From NCBI GenBank assembly GCA_009839505.1, contig VXPO01000102.1, forward strand, positions 1 to 33,224: a stretch of DNA of 33,224 nucleotides. The letters are read 5' to 3'. Position 1 is the stretch's first letter, and every line of letters starts with the position of its first letter. A program made the translations under genes and the position numbers. The DNA is from Gammaproteobacteria bacterium (GTDB lineage Bacteria; Pseudomonadota; Gammaproteobacteria; Pseudomonadales; Azotimanducaceae). Positions 1-7,961 of the stretch are shown piece after piece. The notes below the pieces were generated by a model that saw only the letters and a list, made by a program, of their open reading frames with translations, was not told the DNA's origin and searched no databases.

Positions 1-7
1 GCAAGGT

Positions 8-80
8 CGGCGTGGCTGGGCCGGAGGCGAACCCCGGGGCACAGCGAAGCGAAGCCCCGGGGACGGCTTTGGGGCGCTAC
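8..80. repeat. 73-bp dispersed hairpin repeat, copy 1
   Basis: This stretch matches 22864-22936 at 71 of 73 positions in the same orientation. It contains a perfect 9-bp stem (32-40 with 54-62) around a 13-nt loop. The two differences between copies, G38 versus C22894 and C56 versus G22912, pair with each other in the stem, so the hairpin is kept by a compensatory change. The right end overlaps the stop codon of the minus-strand dioxygenase gene (77-79), placing the element directly downstream of that gene. Function unknown: REP-like palindrome, transcription end signal or mobile hairpin are all possible. Confidence 0.85.
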
Positions 81-1048
81 GCGTGTGCGCTGGCTGTCGT
101 GCCGCCGTAACGTCGGTCTGCGGTCTCGTCGCGCAGCAGCGCGAGCTCCATTCGGAGCGCTTCGCGACCCGCCTCGGCCGCCGGGTCCGAAGGATAGTAG
201 GCGAGTTCCGATGCCGGGTCGCCCGCCACCCGGGTCCCGATCAACACCCGCGGCTTCGAGTAGTCGTATGGCACGGCACGGTGCATGACCGCCCGGTTGT
301 CCCACAGCAGCGTGTCGCCCTCCTGCCAGCGGTGGCTGTAGACGCGGGTTTCGTCCGAGACCACGAACGAGACGAGCGACGTCAAGAGCGCGCGGCTGTC
401 TTCCCGCGCCAAGCCGGGAATCCCGAACGCGTGGCGACCGACGAAGAGGTTCTTGACCCCGGTCTCCGGATGGACCTTGACCAACGGCCGGAGGTACGCC
501 TCGCCGTGGTAGATCCCCTGCGGGTTCTGGGGCGGGAAGTCACCCACGTCGTTGGCCTGCGAAAACTGCGTCGAGTGGTAGGCACTCAAGTCGGCGATGC
601 GGTCCTTGGTCTCGGCGTCGAGCGCCGCGTAGGCGGAACGCAGGTCGGCGAGTTCGGTGCCGCCGCCTTCGTCCGGTACGGTTACGGCCGACAGCATCGC
701 GCATTTCGAACTGATCGGCTTGTACGTGGAGTCGGTGTGCCAGGCCTCGTTGCCGACATTGGTGCGCATCACCTGGGACTCGATGCCGAAGACCTTGCCG
801 AACGTACCGTCGTCGTTGCGCCGGCTGTTCGACATCGGATTGGCGCCGAACTCCAACTCGCCGAAGCGCTCACCGAAGGCGATGTTCTCCTCGGCGGTCA
901 GGTACTGGCCCGGGAACAACAGGAAGCCGTGCTTGAGGAACGCGGTCTTGATCGACGCGAACGCCTCGTCGCTCAAGCCGCCGAGACGGATCCCGGTAAC
1001 GACAGCGCCGAAGGCCTTGCCCTCGATCGGAGTGACGTTGATGCCCAT
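77..1048 (-). CDS. TauD/TfdA family 2-oxoglutarate-dependent dioxygenase
   Basis: A 323-residue Fe(II)/2-oxoglutarate dioxygenase of the TauD/TfdA superfamily. Such enzymes hydroxylate substrates such as taurine, alkyl sulfates or aryloxy acids with release of succinate and CO2. The facial triad is visible: WHTDST gives His104 and Asp106, and MHRAVP gives His256. The 2-oxoglutarate-binding arginine follows in the KPRVLIGTR segment (Arg267 or Arg273). Length is close to the family's usual 280-320. It is cytoplasmic, with no signal peptide. It is divergent from the binding-protein gene at 1137, and the 88-bp gap probably holds both promoters. The substrate cannot be read from the sequence. A link to the ligand sensed by the neighbouring receptor is an inference from position only. 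Confidence 0.9.
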   Translation of the reverse strand: MGINVTPIEGKAFGAVVTGIRLGGLSDEAFASIKTAFLKHGFLLFPGQYLTAEENIAFGERFGELEFGANPMSNSRRNDDGTFGKVFGIESQVMRTNVGNEAWHTDSTYKPISSKCAMLSAVTVPDEGGGTELADLRSAYAALDAETKDRIADLSAYHSTQFSQANDVGDFPPQNPQGIYHGEAYLRPLVKVHPETGVKNLFVGRHAFGIPGLAREDSRALLTSLVSFVVSDETRVYSHRWQEGDTLLWDNRAVMHRAVPYDYSKPRVLIGTRVAGDPASELAYYPSDPAAEAGREALRMELALLRDETADRRYGGTTASAHA

Positions 1049-1136
1049 GAGGACGCGTAGTATCCCGAGTTCCCGTACCCCACTTCAACTACCGGAAGCG
1101 TTAGAGTACGCCCATCTCGAAGGGGACGATCCGCCG

Positions 1137-2396
1137 ATGCTCACGCGGCGCACACTCCTGGCAATCTCTCTGATCGCGCCTTGGATCAGGGTGCGTGCCG
1201 CGAACGGCTTCGGCGGAGTCAGCGACGACGAGTTCATCCTCGGCACGTCAGCGGCCTTCTCGGGGCCGTCCCGGGGCCTGGGCATCGAGCTGTACCGGGG
1301 TGCCATGGCCTACTTCGAGCACATCAATCGCGCCGGCGGCATCAGCGGACGGCGCATCCGGCAGACGATCTACGACGACGGCTACCAGCCCGACCCCGCG
1401 GTCCAGAACAGCACCACGCTGATGCTGGACGACGATGTCTTTCTCCTGTTCGGCTATGTCGGTACGCCGACCGTCACCCGCGTGCTGCCGCTCTTGAAGA
1501 AGTTTCAGGACCGCGACATGTTCCTGTTCTTCCCGTTTACCGGCGCGGCACCCCAGCGCGAACCGCCCTATGGTGACTTCGCCTTCAATCTGCGCGCGTC
1601 CTACGGTCAGGAAACCGCTGGTCTGGTCGACAACTTCGTCGCCGTCGGACGACGACGCATCGCCGTCTTCTACCAGGCCGATGCCTACGGTCGGAGTGGC
1701 TGGGCGGGCGTGCGCAAGGCGCTGGCGCGCCACGGCGAGCGGATCGTCGGCGAGGCGACCTACCAGCGGGGATCGAAATTCACCAGCGTCATGCGCAGGC
1801 AGGTCGAGATTCTCAAGGACAGGAATCCCGAGGCGGTGATCTGCATCGGTTCCTACGCCGCGTGCGCGGCCTTCGCCCGGGACGCGGTGGATCTCGGCCT
1901 CAACGTGCCGCTCGCGAACCTGTCCTTCGTCGGCAGCGAGAACATGCTGAAGCTCCTGTCCGAAGGCCGGGACGACGCCGAACGGTACACGCAGCTCCTG
2001 GTCAACTCCCAAGTGGTGCCGAGCTACGAGGATGTCTCCATTCCGGCGGTCCGGGAATACCGGGAATTCATGGCCCGCTACAACCCCGAAGTACCCGCTC
2101 AACTGGTCACGGAGGAGTACACGCCCTTCCCCCACAGCTTCGTGAGTCTCGAGGGGTTCCTGGACGCAAAGCTACTCGTCGAGATCCTGCGCCGGCTGGG
2201 TGACAACCCTTCCCGCGAGGGCCTGGAGCAGGCGGTGTTCACCATCCGCGACTTCGATCTCGGGATCGGCGAGATGGTTTCCTTTGCACCGGATCGCCGG
2301 CAAGGCCTGCAGGGGGTGTACTACACCGTCGTCGACGAGGGCCGCTTCGTCACGTTGGACGATTGGGAACGGAGGTTCGCCAATGTCGGCGCCTGA
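1137..2396 (+). CDS. ABC-type periplasmic substrate-binding protein (Peripla_BP_6, branched-chain amino acid type)
   Basis: A 419-residue type 1 periplasmic binding protein. The chosen ATG gives an N-terminal export signal with a TRRTLLA twin-arginine-like motif and a hydrophobic stretch ending near RVRAA. Further upstream in-frame starts would run through the divergent promoter. An AGGGG ribosome site lies upstream. The mature part begins with ILGTSAAFSGPSRGLG and continues with AYFEHINRAGGISGR, the classic opening of LivJ/urea/amide binders, and has the FYQADAYGRSGW hinge region. No permease or ATPase genes follow. The next gene, overlapping by 14 nt, encodes a membrane receptor, so this protein may deliver ligand to a sensor rather than to a transporter (inference). 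Confidence 0.88.
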   Translation: MLTRRTLLAISLIAPWIRVRAANGFGGVSDDEFILGTSAAFSGPSRGLGIELYRGAMAYFEHINRAGGISGRRIRQTIYDDGYQPDPAVQNSTTLMLDDDVFLLFGYVGTPTVTRVLPLLKKFQDRDMFLFFPFTGAAPQREPPYGDFAFNLRASYGQETAGLVDNFVAVGRRRIAVFYQADAYGRSGWAGVRKALARHGERIVGEATYQRGSKFTSVMRRQVEILKDRNPEAVICIGSYAACAAFARDAVDLGLNVPLANLSFVGSENMLKLLSEGRDDAERYTQLLVNSQVVPSYEDVSIPAVREYREFMARYNPEVPAQLVTEEYTPFPHSFVSLEGFLDAKLLVEILRRLGDNPSREGLEQAVFTIRDFDLGIGEMVSFAPDRRQGLQGVYYTVVDEGRFVTLDDWERRFANVGA

Positions 2397-3141
2397 GCCC
2401 TCGGAACAGCGCGAGGACGTTCCCGACATCAAGGTCAAGAAGCTCTTCCGCAAGACCACCTTCGGGGTCTTCATGCTGTTCGGAGCGATCGGCCTATCGA
2501 CATCGATCCTGAACGTCTACACCGTGGACACCCATCTCTCCGAGGAGTACATCAGCAACAGCAAGGGCATCGCCAAGACCATCGCCGACGCCAGCGTCGA
2601 CATCCTGCTGAACCGCGATCTGGCGGCGTTGCAGTCCTTGATCGACCAGTTTCTCGAGATCCAGGGCATACGCTACATCTACATCACCGACGAATCCGGA
2701 GAGTTCATCGCCCACACCTTCGTGCCGGGCATACCCGAGGAAATTCTGCAGGGCGACCCGTTGAGCACGGAGACGGTGGAACGCACGCTGGCCGGTATGG
2801 GCGACTTCGTGGAAGTCGGCAGCCCGATCCTCGCGGGAGTCGCCGGTACCGTCCATGTCGGCATGGACCGGGGCCTCATCGCGCTCAAGATCCAGCGCGC
2901 CATCGGCCAGCAGATGTGGCTGTTCGTGGTCGTCGGCGCGATCGGCGTGGTCGCCGCCATCTGGCTGGTCAACCTCGCGGCGAAACCGATGGCGAGGCTC
3001 ATGGCCTACGCGGTGTCGCTCGCGCGAGACGACGAGACCACCGACGCCGAGTTGCTCGACCGCAACGACGAGGTCGGCCATCTCGCGAGGTTGTTCAGGC
3101 ACTTCGCCAGTCGACGAAAACCGGGATCCGACGGATCGTGA
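2383..3141 (+). CDS. Membrane receptor with periplasmic Cache-like domain and terminal HAMP, no output domain
   Basis: A 252-residue inner-membrane protein. TM1 spans about residues 26-44, a periplasmic domain resembling a single Cache sensor spans 45-175 (RYIYITDESGEFIAH is typical of Cache strands), and TM2 spans about 178-198. A HAMP-like linker at 199-245 (KPMARLMAYAVSLARDD, LDRNDEVGHLARLF) follows. The chain stops right after HAMP. There is no kinase, cyclase, GGDEF or chemoreceptor domain, and the MFS gene starts 15 nt later, so no output domain is hidden in another frame. The ATG at 2383 is preceded by GGAGG and overlaps the upstream gene by 14 nt, indicating tight co-translation. It probably senses the ligand-loaded binding protein and passes the signal to a partner encoded elsewhere (inference). 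Confidence 0.8.
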   Translation: MSAPEPSEQREDVPDIKVKKLFRKTTFGVFMLFGAIGLSTSILNVYTVDTHLSEEYISNSKGIAKTIADASVDILLNRDLAALQSLIDQFLEIQGIRYIYITDESGEFIAHTFVPGIPEEILQGDPLSTETVERTLAGMGDFVEVGSPILAGVAGTVHVGMDRGLIALKIQRAIGQQMWLFVVVGAIGVVAAIWLVNLAAKPMARLMAYAVSLARDDETTDAELLDRNDEVGHLARLFRHFASRRKPGSDGS

Positions 3142-3156
3142 CGATCCCGCAGACAC

Positions 3157-4458
3157 ATGGCTCAAGGTAGCCACCGCGTCCCGCGAATCGTCACGGCGCT
3201 GCTGTGCACGAACCTGCAGATCTGCCTCGGCACGGTCTACGCGTGGAGCTACTTCCAGACGCTGCTGGTTCGCCAGCTGGGTTGGACCTTCACGGAGACC
3301 GCCTGGGCATTCAGCATCACCATCTTCGCCCTCGGCACGTCGGCGGCCTGGGCGGGGCACCAGTTGCCGAAGCTGGGACCCCGCAAGCTGGCATTGGCGG
3401 GGAGCGTCATGTTCGCCGGCGGCTACCTGATCGCGAGCCTGGCCCTTCAGTTGGACCTGCTGTGGCTGTTCTACCTGGGCTACGGCGTCATTGGCGGGGC
3501 GGGCATCGGGTTCGGCTACGTGACGCCCGTCGCAACCGTGGCGAAGTGGTTCCCCGACCACAAGGGGCTCGCCACCGGCGTCGTCGTCATGGGATTCGGG
3601 GTCGGCGCGCTGCTCCTGAGCAAGGTTCTCGCACCGGTTTTGGAACTTCGGACCGAGAGCGATCTGGTGTCGATGTTCTTCTGGCTCGGCATCATCTTCG
3701 CCCTGATCCTCGTGCCGACGAGTCTTATGCTCCGCGATCCGCCGCCGGACTTCGCACCCGCCGCGGCGGCGGCCGACGACACACCCGACGTGCCCTTGCG
3801 CGCCTGCCTGACCTCGCCCGAGTTCGTGATCATGTGGCTGGTGTTCTTCTTCAACATCTCCGCGGGCATCGCCGTGATCAGCTTCCAATCGTCGCTCCTG
3901 CAGGACGTCTGGGGGCTCGCCGACCCCTCCGTCGAACCCGAGCTTCTCGCCCAATACGGCGCCACGCTGATCGCCGTCAGTTCGCTGTGCAACGGCGTGG
4001 GTCGCCTGTTGTGGGGTCTGTTGTCGGATCGCATCGGCCGTGTAACCGTGTTCCGCATCCTGCTGGCGAGCCAGATGCTCGTGTTCGGCATCCTGATGAC
4101 CGAGCGGGATCCGTGGATCTTCTCGGCACTCGTCTGCTACATCCTGCTGTGCTTCGGCGGCGGCTTCGCCACCATGCCGTCGTTCGTCCTGGACGTGTTC
4201 GGTACGAAGCGCATGTCCACCATCTACGGCGCCATGCTCACGGCCTGGGCCGCGGCGGGGATATTCGGGCCGCTGTACGTCGGCTACCTGAAGGATCAGT
4301 ATCCCGACCGCGCGGTGATCTACTGCTTCCTGATCGGCATCCTGATCCTGGGTCTCGGCTACGTGTTCACCTATCTCCTGAGCGACGACCGGCTTCGGGT
4401 CGGCAAACCGACAGTGGCCGACACGCTGCGTGAGTTCGGCATCGCGCCCGCGCGCTGA
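3157..4458 (+). CDS. MFS transporter, OFA (oxalate:formate antiporter) family
   Basis: A 433-residue major facilitator with about 12 hydrophobic segments. The first helix (LQICLGTVYAWSYFQTLL) and the loop-2 region (GPRKLALAGSVMFAGGYL) are typical of the oxalate/formate antiporter family (OxlT-like), as is GIGFGYVTPVATVAKWFPDH with the following GLATGVVVMGFG. Family members exchange small carboxylates, and many are monocarboxylate carriers, so the substrate is open. The gene begins 15 nt after the receptor gene and is probably in the same operon, suggesting that the ligand or a product is a small organic anion. This is inference from family and position. Confidence 0.88.
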   Translation: MAQGSHRVPRIVTALLCTNLQICLGTVYAWSYFQTLLVRQLGWTFTETAWAFSITIFALGTSAAWAGHQLPKLGPRKLALAGSVMFAGGYLIASLALQLDLLWLFYLGYGVIGGAGIGFGYVTPVATVAKWFPDHKGLATGVVVMGFGVGALLLSKVLAPVLELRTESDLVSMFFWLGIIFALILVPTSLMLRDPPPDFAPAAAAADDTPDVPLRACLTSPEFVIMWLVFFFNISAGIAVISFQSSLLQDVWGLADPSVEPELLAQYGATLIAVSSLCNGVGRLLWGLLSDRIGRVTVFRILLASQMLVFGILMTERDPWIFSALVCYILLCFGGGFATMPSFVLDVFGTKRMSTIYGAMLTAWAAAGIFGPLYVGYLKDQYPDRAVIYCFLIGILILGLGYVFTYLLSDDRLRVGKPTVADTLREFGIAPAR

Positions 4459-4470
4459 CCGGTTTCATCC

Positions 4471-4914
4471 GTGGAAGCGACCACCGCCCGGTCGAGCGCC
4501 GCGAAGGCCCGTCGCGGCGGCGTGAAGTTCATCCTGTTGCACCATGGCGGCTGCCCTGCGGGCGGGTTCCACTACCGCATCGACACCGACGGCTGCATCC
4601 ACGCCGAACTGGACGATTCAGAACGCGGCCAACACCCGCGAAGCATCGCCGTGGTGGTGGATGGTGACTTCGACACCGCCGCTCCGAGCGGCGCGCAGCT
4701 CGACGCGCTGCGCGAACTGCTGCTCAAGCTGAAGCTGCGCTTTCCGATGGCCGAACTCGGCGCACATCGACAGGTCCGCGGTGGCGCCGAGACAACCTGC
4801 CCCGGTAGGCGATTCCCCATGAAGGCGCTCGCCGAATGGTCCCGTACTGGGCTCGTGAGTGAACGCGACGCCGTCCTGAGGCGGGACTTCGAGTCGCAGT
4901 ATTCGCAGATCTGA
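4471..4914 (+). CDS. N-acetylmuramoyl-L-alanine amidase (amidase_2/PGRP fold)
   Basis: A 147-residue zinc amidase of the amidase_2/peptidoglycan-recognition family, which cuts the bond between N-acetylmuramic acid and L-alanine. The ligand set is visible: His24 or His25 in ILLHHGG, His99 in LGAHRQV and Cys110 in TTCPGR. FHYRIDTDGCIH is the usual central strand pair. The start is GTG, 12 nt after the MFS stop. No signal peptide is evident, so the protein may be cytoplasmic and act in recycling, or be phage-derived. Its link to the upstream transport cluster is unclear. It converges with the PhyH gene, leaving 20 bp between them. Confidence 0.82.
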   Translation: MEATTARSSAAKARRGGVKFILLHHGGCPAGGFHYRIDTDGCIHAELDDSERGQHPRSIAVVVDGDFDTAAPSGAQLDALRELLLKLKLRFPMAELGAHRQVRGGAETTCPGRRFPMKALAEWSRTGLVSERDAVLRRDFESQYSQI

Positions 4915-4934
4915 CGTCCGGATGTCGGACGTCG

Positions 4935-5879
4935 CTACGCGGCCGACGCCTTCTTCGGCTCGGTGCGCCTACTGCGCATCGCCTGCAGCCGCTTCTTGGC
5001 CTCAGGGCTCAGGTAGCGGATTCCCCGCGAGTAGTCCGGACCGTGCTCGTCCCAGCCCATGTGGTCGTCGGCGGCGACCAGGCGGGCGAACTCCGGCGGA
5101 TTGCGGTCGAGCATCTCCTGGCTGACCCGCCACTGGTAGTTTTCCTGGTTCTTGAGTCGACGGTGGCAGTGGTAGCTGGTGACGTTCAGCCGCAGGCCGT
5201 CGGTCTTCTTCTCGAACGCGCCGTGCCAGGTGTTGCCGTGCCAGGCGATCAGCGATCCCGCCTCGGCCTCCACCGGCACTGCGGAGTCTTCGCCCTCGCC
5301 CGCGCGCGGCTGGCGGCAGTAGAGGTGACTGCCGGGAACCATGGCGATGCAACCGTTCTCCAGGGTGTAGTCGGTCAGGCAATAGGCGGCGTTGGCGACG
5401 TCCGAGCAGGCGGGCAGGCGACCATCGCGGTCCGGCGGACTGTCGCTGTGCAGCCCGAGACCCTTGCGCTCACCCTTCCACTTCACGAACGACGTGAGGC
5501 TGGAAAGCTGCTGCTGGCCCCGCATCAGGTAGTCGATCAGGGTGTAGAGGGTCGGGTTGAGGATCCACTCCTCGAAGATCCGGTCCGCCATGAGGAGGTA
5601 GAACAACAGGAACTGGCCGTCCGACTGGGGCTGCGCCTTGTACTCGCCGAAGGTGCCGTTTTGCTCGAGATCGAACTCGATTCCGGTGCGCTCCTTGCAG
5701 ACGCGCAGCACGGTTTCGCGGATGCGCTCGAAGAATGCCCGATCGGCGACCTTGTCCGGCGGCACCACAGTGAAACCGTAGGAATCGAGTTCGAACGCGT
5801 GCTGTTCCAGACCCAGTTCGCGAACGCGCTTGAAGGTCGGATTGAAGGCTTCGGTGTTCTTGAATTCGCCGAACTCCAC
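4935..5879 (-). CDS. Phytanoyl-CoA dioxygenase (PhyH) family protein
   Basis: A 314-residue Fe(II)/2-oxoglutarate oxygenase. The GTG start is chosen because GGAGGGG sits a few bases upstream; extension further up gives low-complexity sequence through the divergent promoter. The metal site is His144-x-Asp146 in GLHSDS, with distal His219 in NTWHGAF and the 2-oxoglutarate Arg230 in GLRLNV. YTLENGCIAMVPGSH is the characteristic PhyH strand. PhyH proteins hydroxylate acyl-CoAs, natural products or quorum compounds, and the substrate here is unknown. It is one of three non-heme iron oxygenases in the window, with the TauD and Rieske genes. It is divergent from the exonuclease gene with 82 bp between. 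Confidence 0.9.
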   Translation of the reverse strand: MEFGEFKNTEAFNPTFKRVRELGLEQHAFELDSYGFTVVPPDKVADRAFFERIRETVLRVCKERTGIEFDLEQNGTFGEYKAQPQSDGQFLLFYLLMADRIFEEWILNPTLYTLIDYLMRGQQQLSSLTSFVKWKGERKGLGLHSDSPPDRDGRLPACSDVANAAYCLTDYTLENGCIAMVPGSHLYCRQPRAGEGEDSAVPVEAEAGSLIAWHGNTWHGAFEKKTDGLRLNVTSYHCHRRLKNQENYQWRVSQEMLDRNPPEFARLVAADDHMGWDEHGPDYSRGIRYLSPEAKKRLQAMRSRRTEPKKASAA

Positions 5880-5961
5880 GGTCCCCTCCCAATGGTCAAT
5901 CGGTGAACATTCAACTGTAGCGGGTTTTGCACCGTAGCGCCGTGTCGTTTGTAATGGCGCC

Positions 5962-6831
5962 ATGAGACTGCATGTCGTCGACGGCACCTTCGAGCTGTAC
6001 CGGGCCCAGTACGCTCCGCGACCCGACCGTAGCGCCCCCAACGGGATGGACGTCAAGGGCGTCGTCGGGGTCATGTCGTCCATGCTGGGCCTGCTGGATG
6101 ATCCCGAGGAGCAGGTAACCCACCTCGCCGTCGCCTTCGACAACCCCATCGAGTCGTTCCGCAACGAGATGTTCGCCGGCTACAAGACGGGCGAAGGCAT
6201 GGAACCGGCTCTCGTCGCGCAGATGGACCTCGTCGAGGAAGCCGTGGCGTCCCTTGGCATTACCGTCTGGTCCATGGATCGCTACGAGGCTGACGACGCC
6301 TTGGCGACGGCAGCGAAACGATGGCGCGACGACGTCGCGCAGGTCAGGATTCTGACCCCGGACAAGGATCTTGGACAGTGCGTGACAGGCAATCGCGTCG
6401 TCCAGGTGGACCGCATGCGACGACGGGTCATCGACGAGGATGGCGTGCGTCAACGCAACGGCTGCAACCCGGCGAGCATTCCCGACTGGTTGGCCCTAGT
6501 GGGCGACACCGCCGACGGCATTCCGGGCGTACCGGGGTTCGGCGCGAAAACGGCCGCCACACTGCTCACACGCTACGGCACGGTGGAGTCGATCCCGCCG
6601 CACTCGTCCGACTGGGACGTCAAGGTCCGTAGCGGCATCCGCCTGGCGCAGACCTTGAACGACATGCGCGAGGAGGTCGCCTTGTACAAGCGGTTGGCGA
6701 TCCTCGTGGAAGACGTGCCCCTCGGCGAGTCGTTGGGGGAGCTGCGCTGGCGCGGTGCCGATCGTGAGCGCTTCGAACGCATGGAGAAACGCCTTGGGGG
6801 TGTGCCGATGCGCCCGCGACGATGGCGCTAG
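5962..6831 (+). CDS. Free-standing 5'-3' exonuclease (Pol I N-terminal/FEN-like)
   Basis: A 289-residue 5' nuclease like the N-terminal domain of DNA polymerase I, without polymerase. Acidic metal ligands are in place: Asp7 (VVDGT), Asp60 (VAFDNP), Glu109/Asp111/Asp112 (YEADDAL), Asp134/Asp136 (TPDKDL) and Asp182/Asp185 (VGDTADGIPG). The helix-3-turn-helix DNA-binding part is GVPGFGAKTAATLL at 189-202. It would remove RNA primers or 5' flaps. Similar solo proteins (ExoIX/xni-like) accompany a full Pol I. The TAG stop at 6829-6831 is itself the start of the GGTGTCCC-type tandem repeat. The ATG at 5962 begins the VVD strand directly. Confidence 0.9.
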   Translation: MRLHVVDGTFELYRAQYAPRPDRSAPNGMDVKGVVGVMSSMLGLLDDPEEQVTHLAVAFDNPIESFRNEMFAGYKTGEGMEPALVAQMDLVEEAVASLGITVWSMDRYEADDALATAAKRWRDDVAQVRILTPDKDLGQCVTGNRVVQVDRMRRRVIDEDGVRQRNGCNPASIPDWLALVGDTADGIPGVPGFGAKTAATLLTRYGTVESIPPHSSDWDVKVRSGIRLAQTLNDMREEVALYKRLAILVEDVPLGESLGELRWRGADRERFERMEKRLGGVPMRPRRWR

Positions 6832-6874
6832 GGTGGGTGTCCCTTTTTCGCCGTAGGGTGGATGTCCCTTTTCG
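6829..6874. repeat. Tandem pair of GGTGTCCC-family repeats
   Basis: TAGGGTGGGTGTCCC at 6829-6843 is followed 25 bp later by TAGGGTGGATGTCCC at 6854-6868. Each is followed by a T-rich stretch and CG. The first copy includes the stop codon of the exonuclease. Related copies lie at 12968, 13004, 13131, 13171 and 19848. The T runs could also allow a terminator role, but there is no strong stem. Confidence 0.7.
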
Positions 6875-6876
6875 AG

Positions 6877-7281
6877 TCAGGCGGGATCGAGACGGACGAA
6901 GTACCGGGGTGCGAATCCCATGAAGAAGCGGATCACGATTCCCAGCGGATTGTCCTCGGCCACGCGGTCGTGTTCCTCGCCGTCAACTCGCACGGCAACG
7001 TAATCCACCTTGACGCCGTCTGCGCGGGCGACCTGGACATGGGGGTTCTCGAGCACGCGCCGATACCAGGCCCGCGGCCAGTGGTTCACGGCAACGTAGA
7101 CCTTGCCGTCGCTGGCGAGCTCCGTCAGCACCCGGTCGTGCGCGTTGCCGTCCTCATCGGTCGTCGTGATGGTGATGGACCCGGGCGGTTCGGGCTGGAA
7201 GTACCCAAGCAGGGACTCGAACAGCACGACCAACCCCACGTAGACGATGAGTGCGATGCCAACGATCTTCAGTGCCTTCAT
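6877..7281 (-). CDS. Membrane-anchored DUF385/nitroreductase-like (split beta-barrel) protein
   Basis: A 134-residue protein with one N-terminal transmembrane anchor (about residues 5-27) and a small beta-rich domain. The pattern ITTTDEDGNAHDRVLTEL, then DGKVYVAVNHWPRAWYRRVL, then ENPHVQV resembles the deazaflavin-dependent nitroreductase (DUF385) split barrel. In that family a strand carrying Arg/Thr is followed by PxWYxNL and NPxVxV. Whether it binds F420, another flavin or none cannot be told. The ATG is preceded by AGGCGG. It shares a 160-bp intergenic region with the divergent DUF1993 gene. I am moderately sure of the fold and not sure of any enzymatic role. Confidence 0.6.
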   Translation of the reverse strand: MKALKIVGIALIVYVGLVVLFESLLGYFQPEPPGSITITTTDEDGNAHDRVLTELASDGKVYVAVNHWPRAWYRRVLENPHVQVARADGVKVDYVAVRVDGEEHDRVAEDNPLGIVIRFFMGFAPRYFVRLDPA

Positions 7282-7348
7282 AGATCCGCCTTTTCTCCCG
7301 CCGTACAGTAGGTCTCAGTAGATTGCTCTAGAGCGCCTCCAGCCCGAA

Positions 7349-7393
7349 GAGATTTCGCATACCGAAATCTCGGGCGACCGCGCCAGCGGTCGC
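7349..7393. promoter_or_regulatory. Two adjacent perfect palindromes upstream of the DUF1993 promoter
   Basis: GAGATTTCG (7349-7357) pairs with CGAAATCTC (7363-7371) around a 5-nt loop. Two bases later GCGACCGC (7374-7381) pairs with GCGGTCGC (7386-7393) around 4 nt. They lie just upstream of the putative -10 box at 7398 in a region between divergent genes, so operator sites are more likely than terminators. Confidence 0.5.
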
Positions 7394-7396
7394 GTT

Positions 7397-7413
7397 CTAT
7401 ACTCGCGCGCTTT
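7397..7413 (+). promoter_or_regulatory. Putative -10 box and discriminator (CTATACT, two bases, CGCGCTTT-like)
   Basis: TATACT at 7398-7403 lies 39 bp upstream of the DUF1993 ATG and is followed by a CGCGCTTT-like discriminator. The same layout recurs at 26835-26850 ahead of the LLM oxidoreductase gene. No convincing -35 hexamer is visible at either place. Confidence 0.45.
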
Positions 7414-7441
7414 CCGCAATCCTTTAACAATCGGAGGTCCC

Positions 7442-7960
7442 ATGTCCACCTCGCTGTATGACGCCACCGTCGGCACCTACCAACAGATTCTTCCCGCGAT
7501 CGAAGGCGTCCTCGAAAAGGGCCGTGCCCACTGCGAAGCCAGCGGCATCGACCTGAACGACGTCCTCGGCACGCGTCTGATCGACGACATGCTGCCGTTC
7601 ACGTTCCAAGTCTTCTCCGTCGCGCACCACTCCCTCGGCGCGCTGAAAGGCGTGGAAGCGGGCGTATTCGGGCCGCCGCGGGTCGAGGACACCGACTACG
7701 CCGGCCTGCAGGCGTTGGTCGCGCAGGCGCGGGAAGGTGTCGGCCAGTACACCGCCGAGACCGTGAACGGTTTCGAGGGCAACCCCATGGAGTTCCGCAT
7801 GGGCAGCCTCGTCATGCCCTTTAAGGCGGAGGACTTCCTGCTGACTTTCTCACTGCCGAACTTCTACTTTCACGCCACCACGACCTACGACATGCTGCGC
7901 ATGAAAGGCACGCCGATCGGCAAGGGGGACTTCATGGGACGACCTAGGCTGAACCGCTGA
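7442..7960 (+). CDS. DUF1993 family protein (DinB-like fold)
   Basis: A 172-residue DUF1993 protein. The family signature runs throughout: SLYDATVGTYQQILPAIEGVL at the N-terminus, DDMLPFTFQV in the middle and LPNFYFHATTTYDMLRMKG near the end. The family is predicted to form a DinB-like four-helix bundle with His residues that could bind metal. No biochemical role is established. A GGAGG site lies just upstream of the ATG. The antitoxin gene begins one base after its stop, so the two are probably co-transcribed by chance of insertion rather than for a shared job. Confidence 0.88.
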   Translation: MSTSLYDATVGTYQQILPAIEGVLEKGRAHCEASGIDLNDVLGTRLIDDMLPFTFQVFSVAHHSLGALKGVEAGVFGPPRVEDTDYAGLQALVAQAREGVGQYTAETVNGFEGNPMEFRMGSLVMPFKAEDFLLTFSLPNFYFHATTTYDMLRMKGTPIGKGDFMGRPRLNR

Positions 7961-7961
7961 C

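Noticed and set aside
83-1060. Long plus-strand frame (325 codons) opposite the TauD gene
   Set aside because: It is the GC-driven mirror of a clear dioxygenase gene and its translation is Arg/Val-rich with no family features.
657-1136. Upstream extension of the binding protein to 657
   Set aside because: It would run antisense through the TauD gene and the shared promoter. The export signal starts at 1137.
2494-3954. Long minus-strand frame (486 codons) opposite the receptor and MFS genes
   Set aside because: It spans two real genes on the other strand and has low-complexity His/Arg/Asp composition, so it is a shadow of codon bias.
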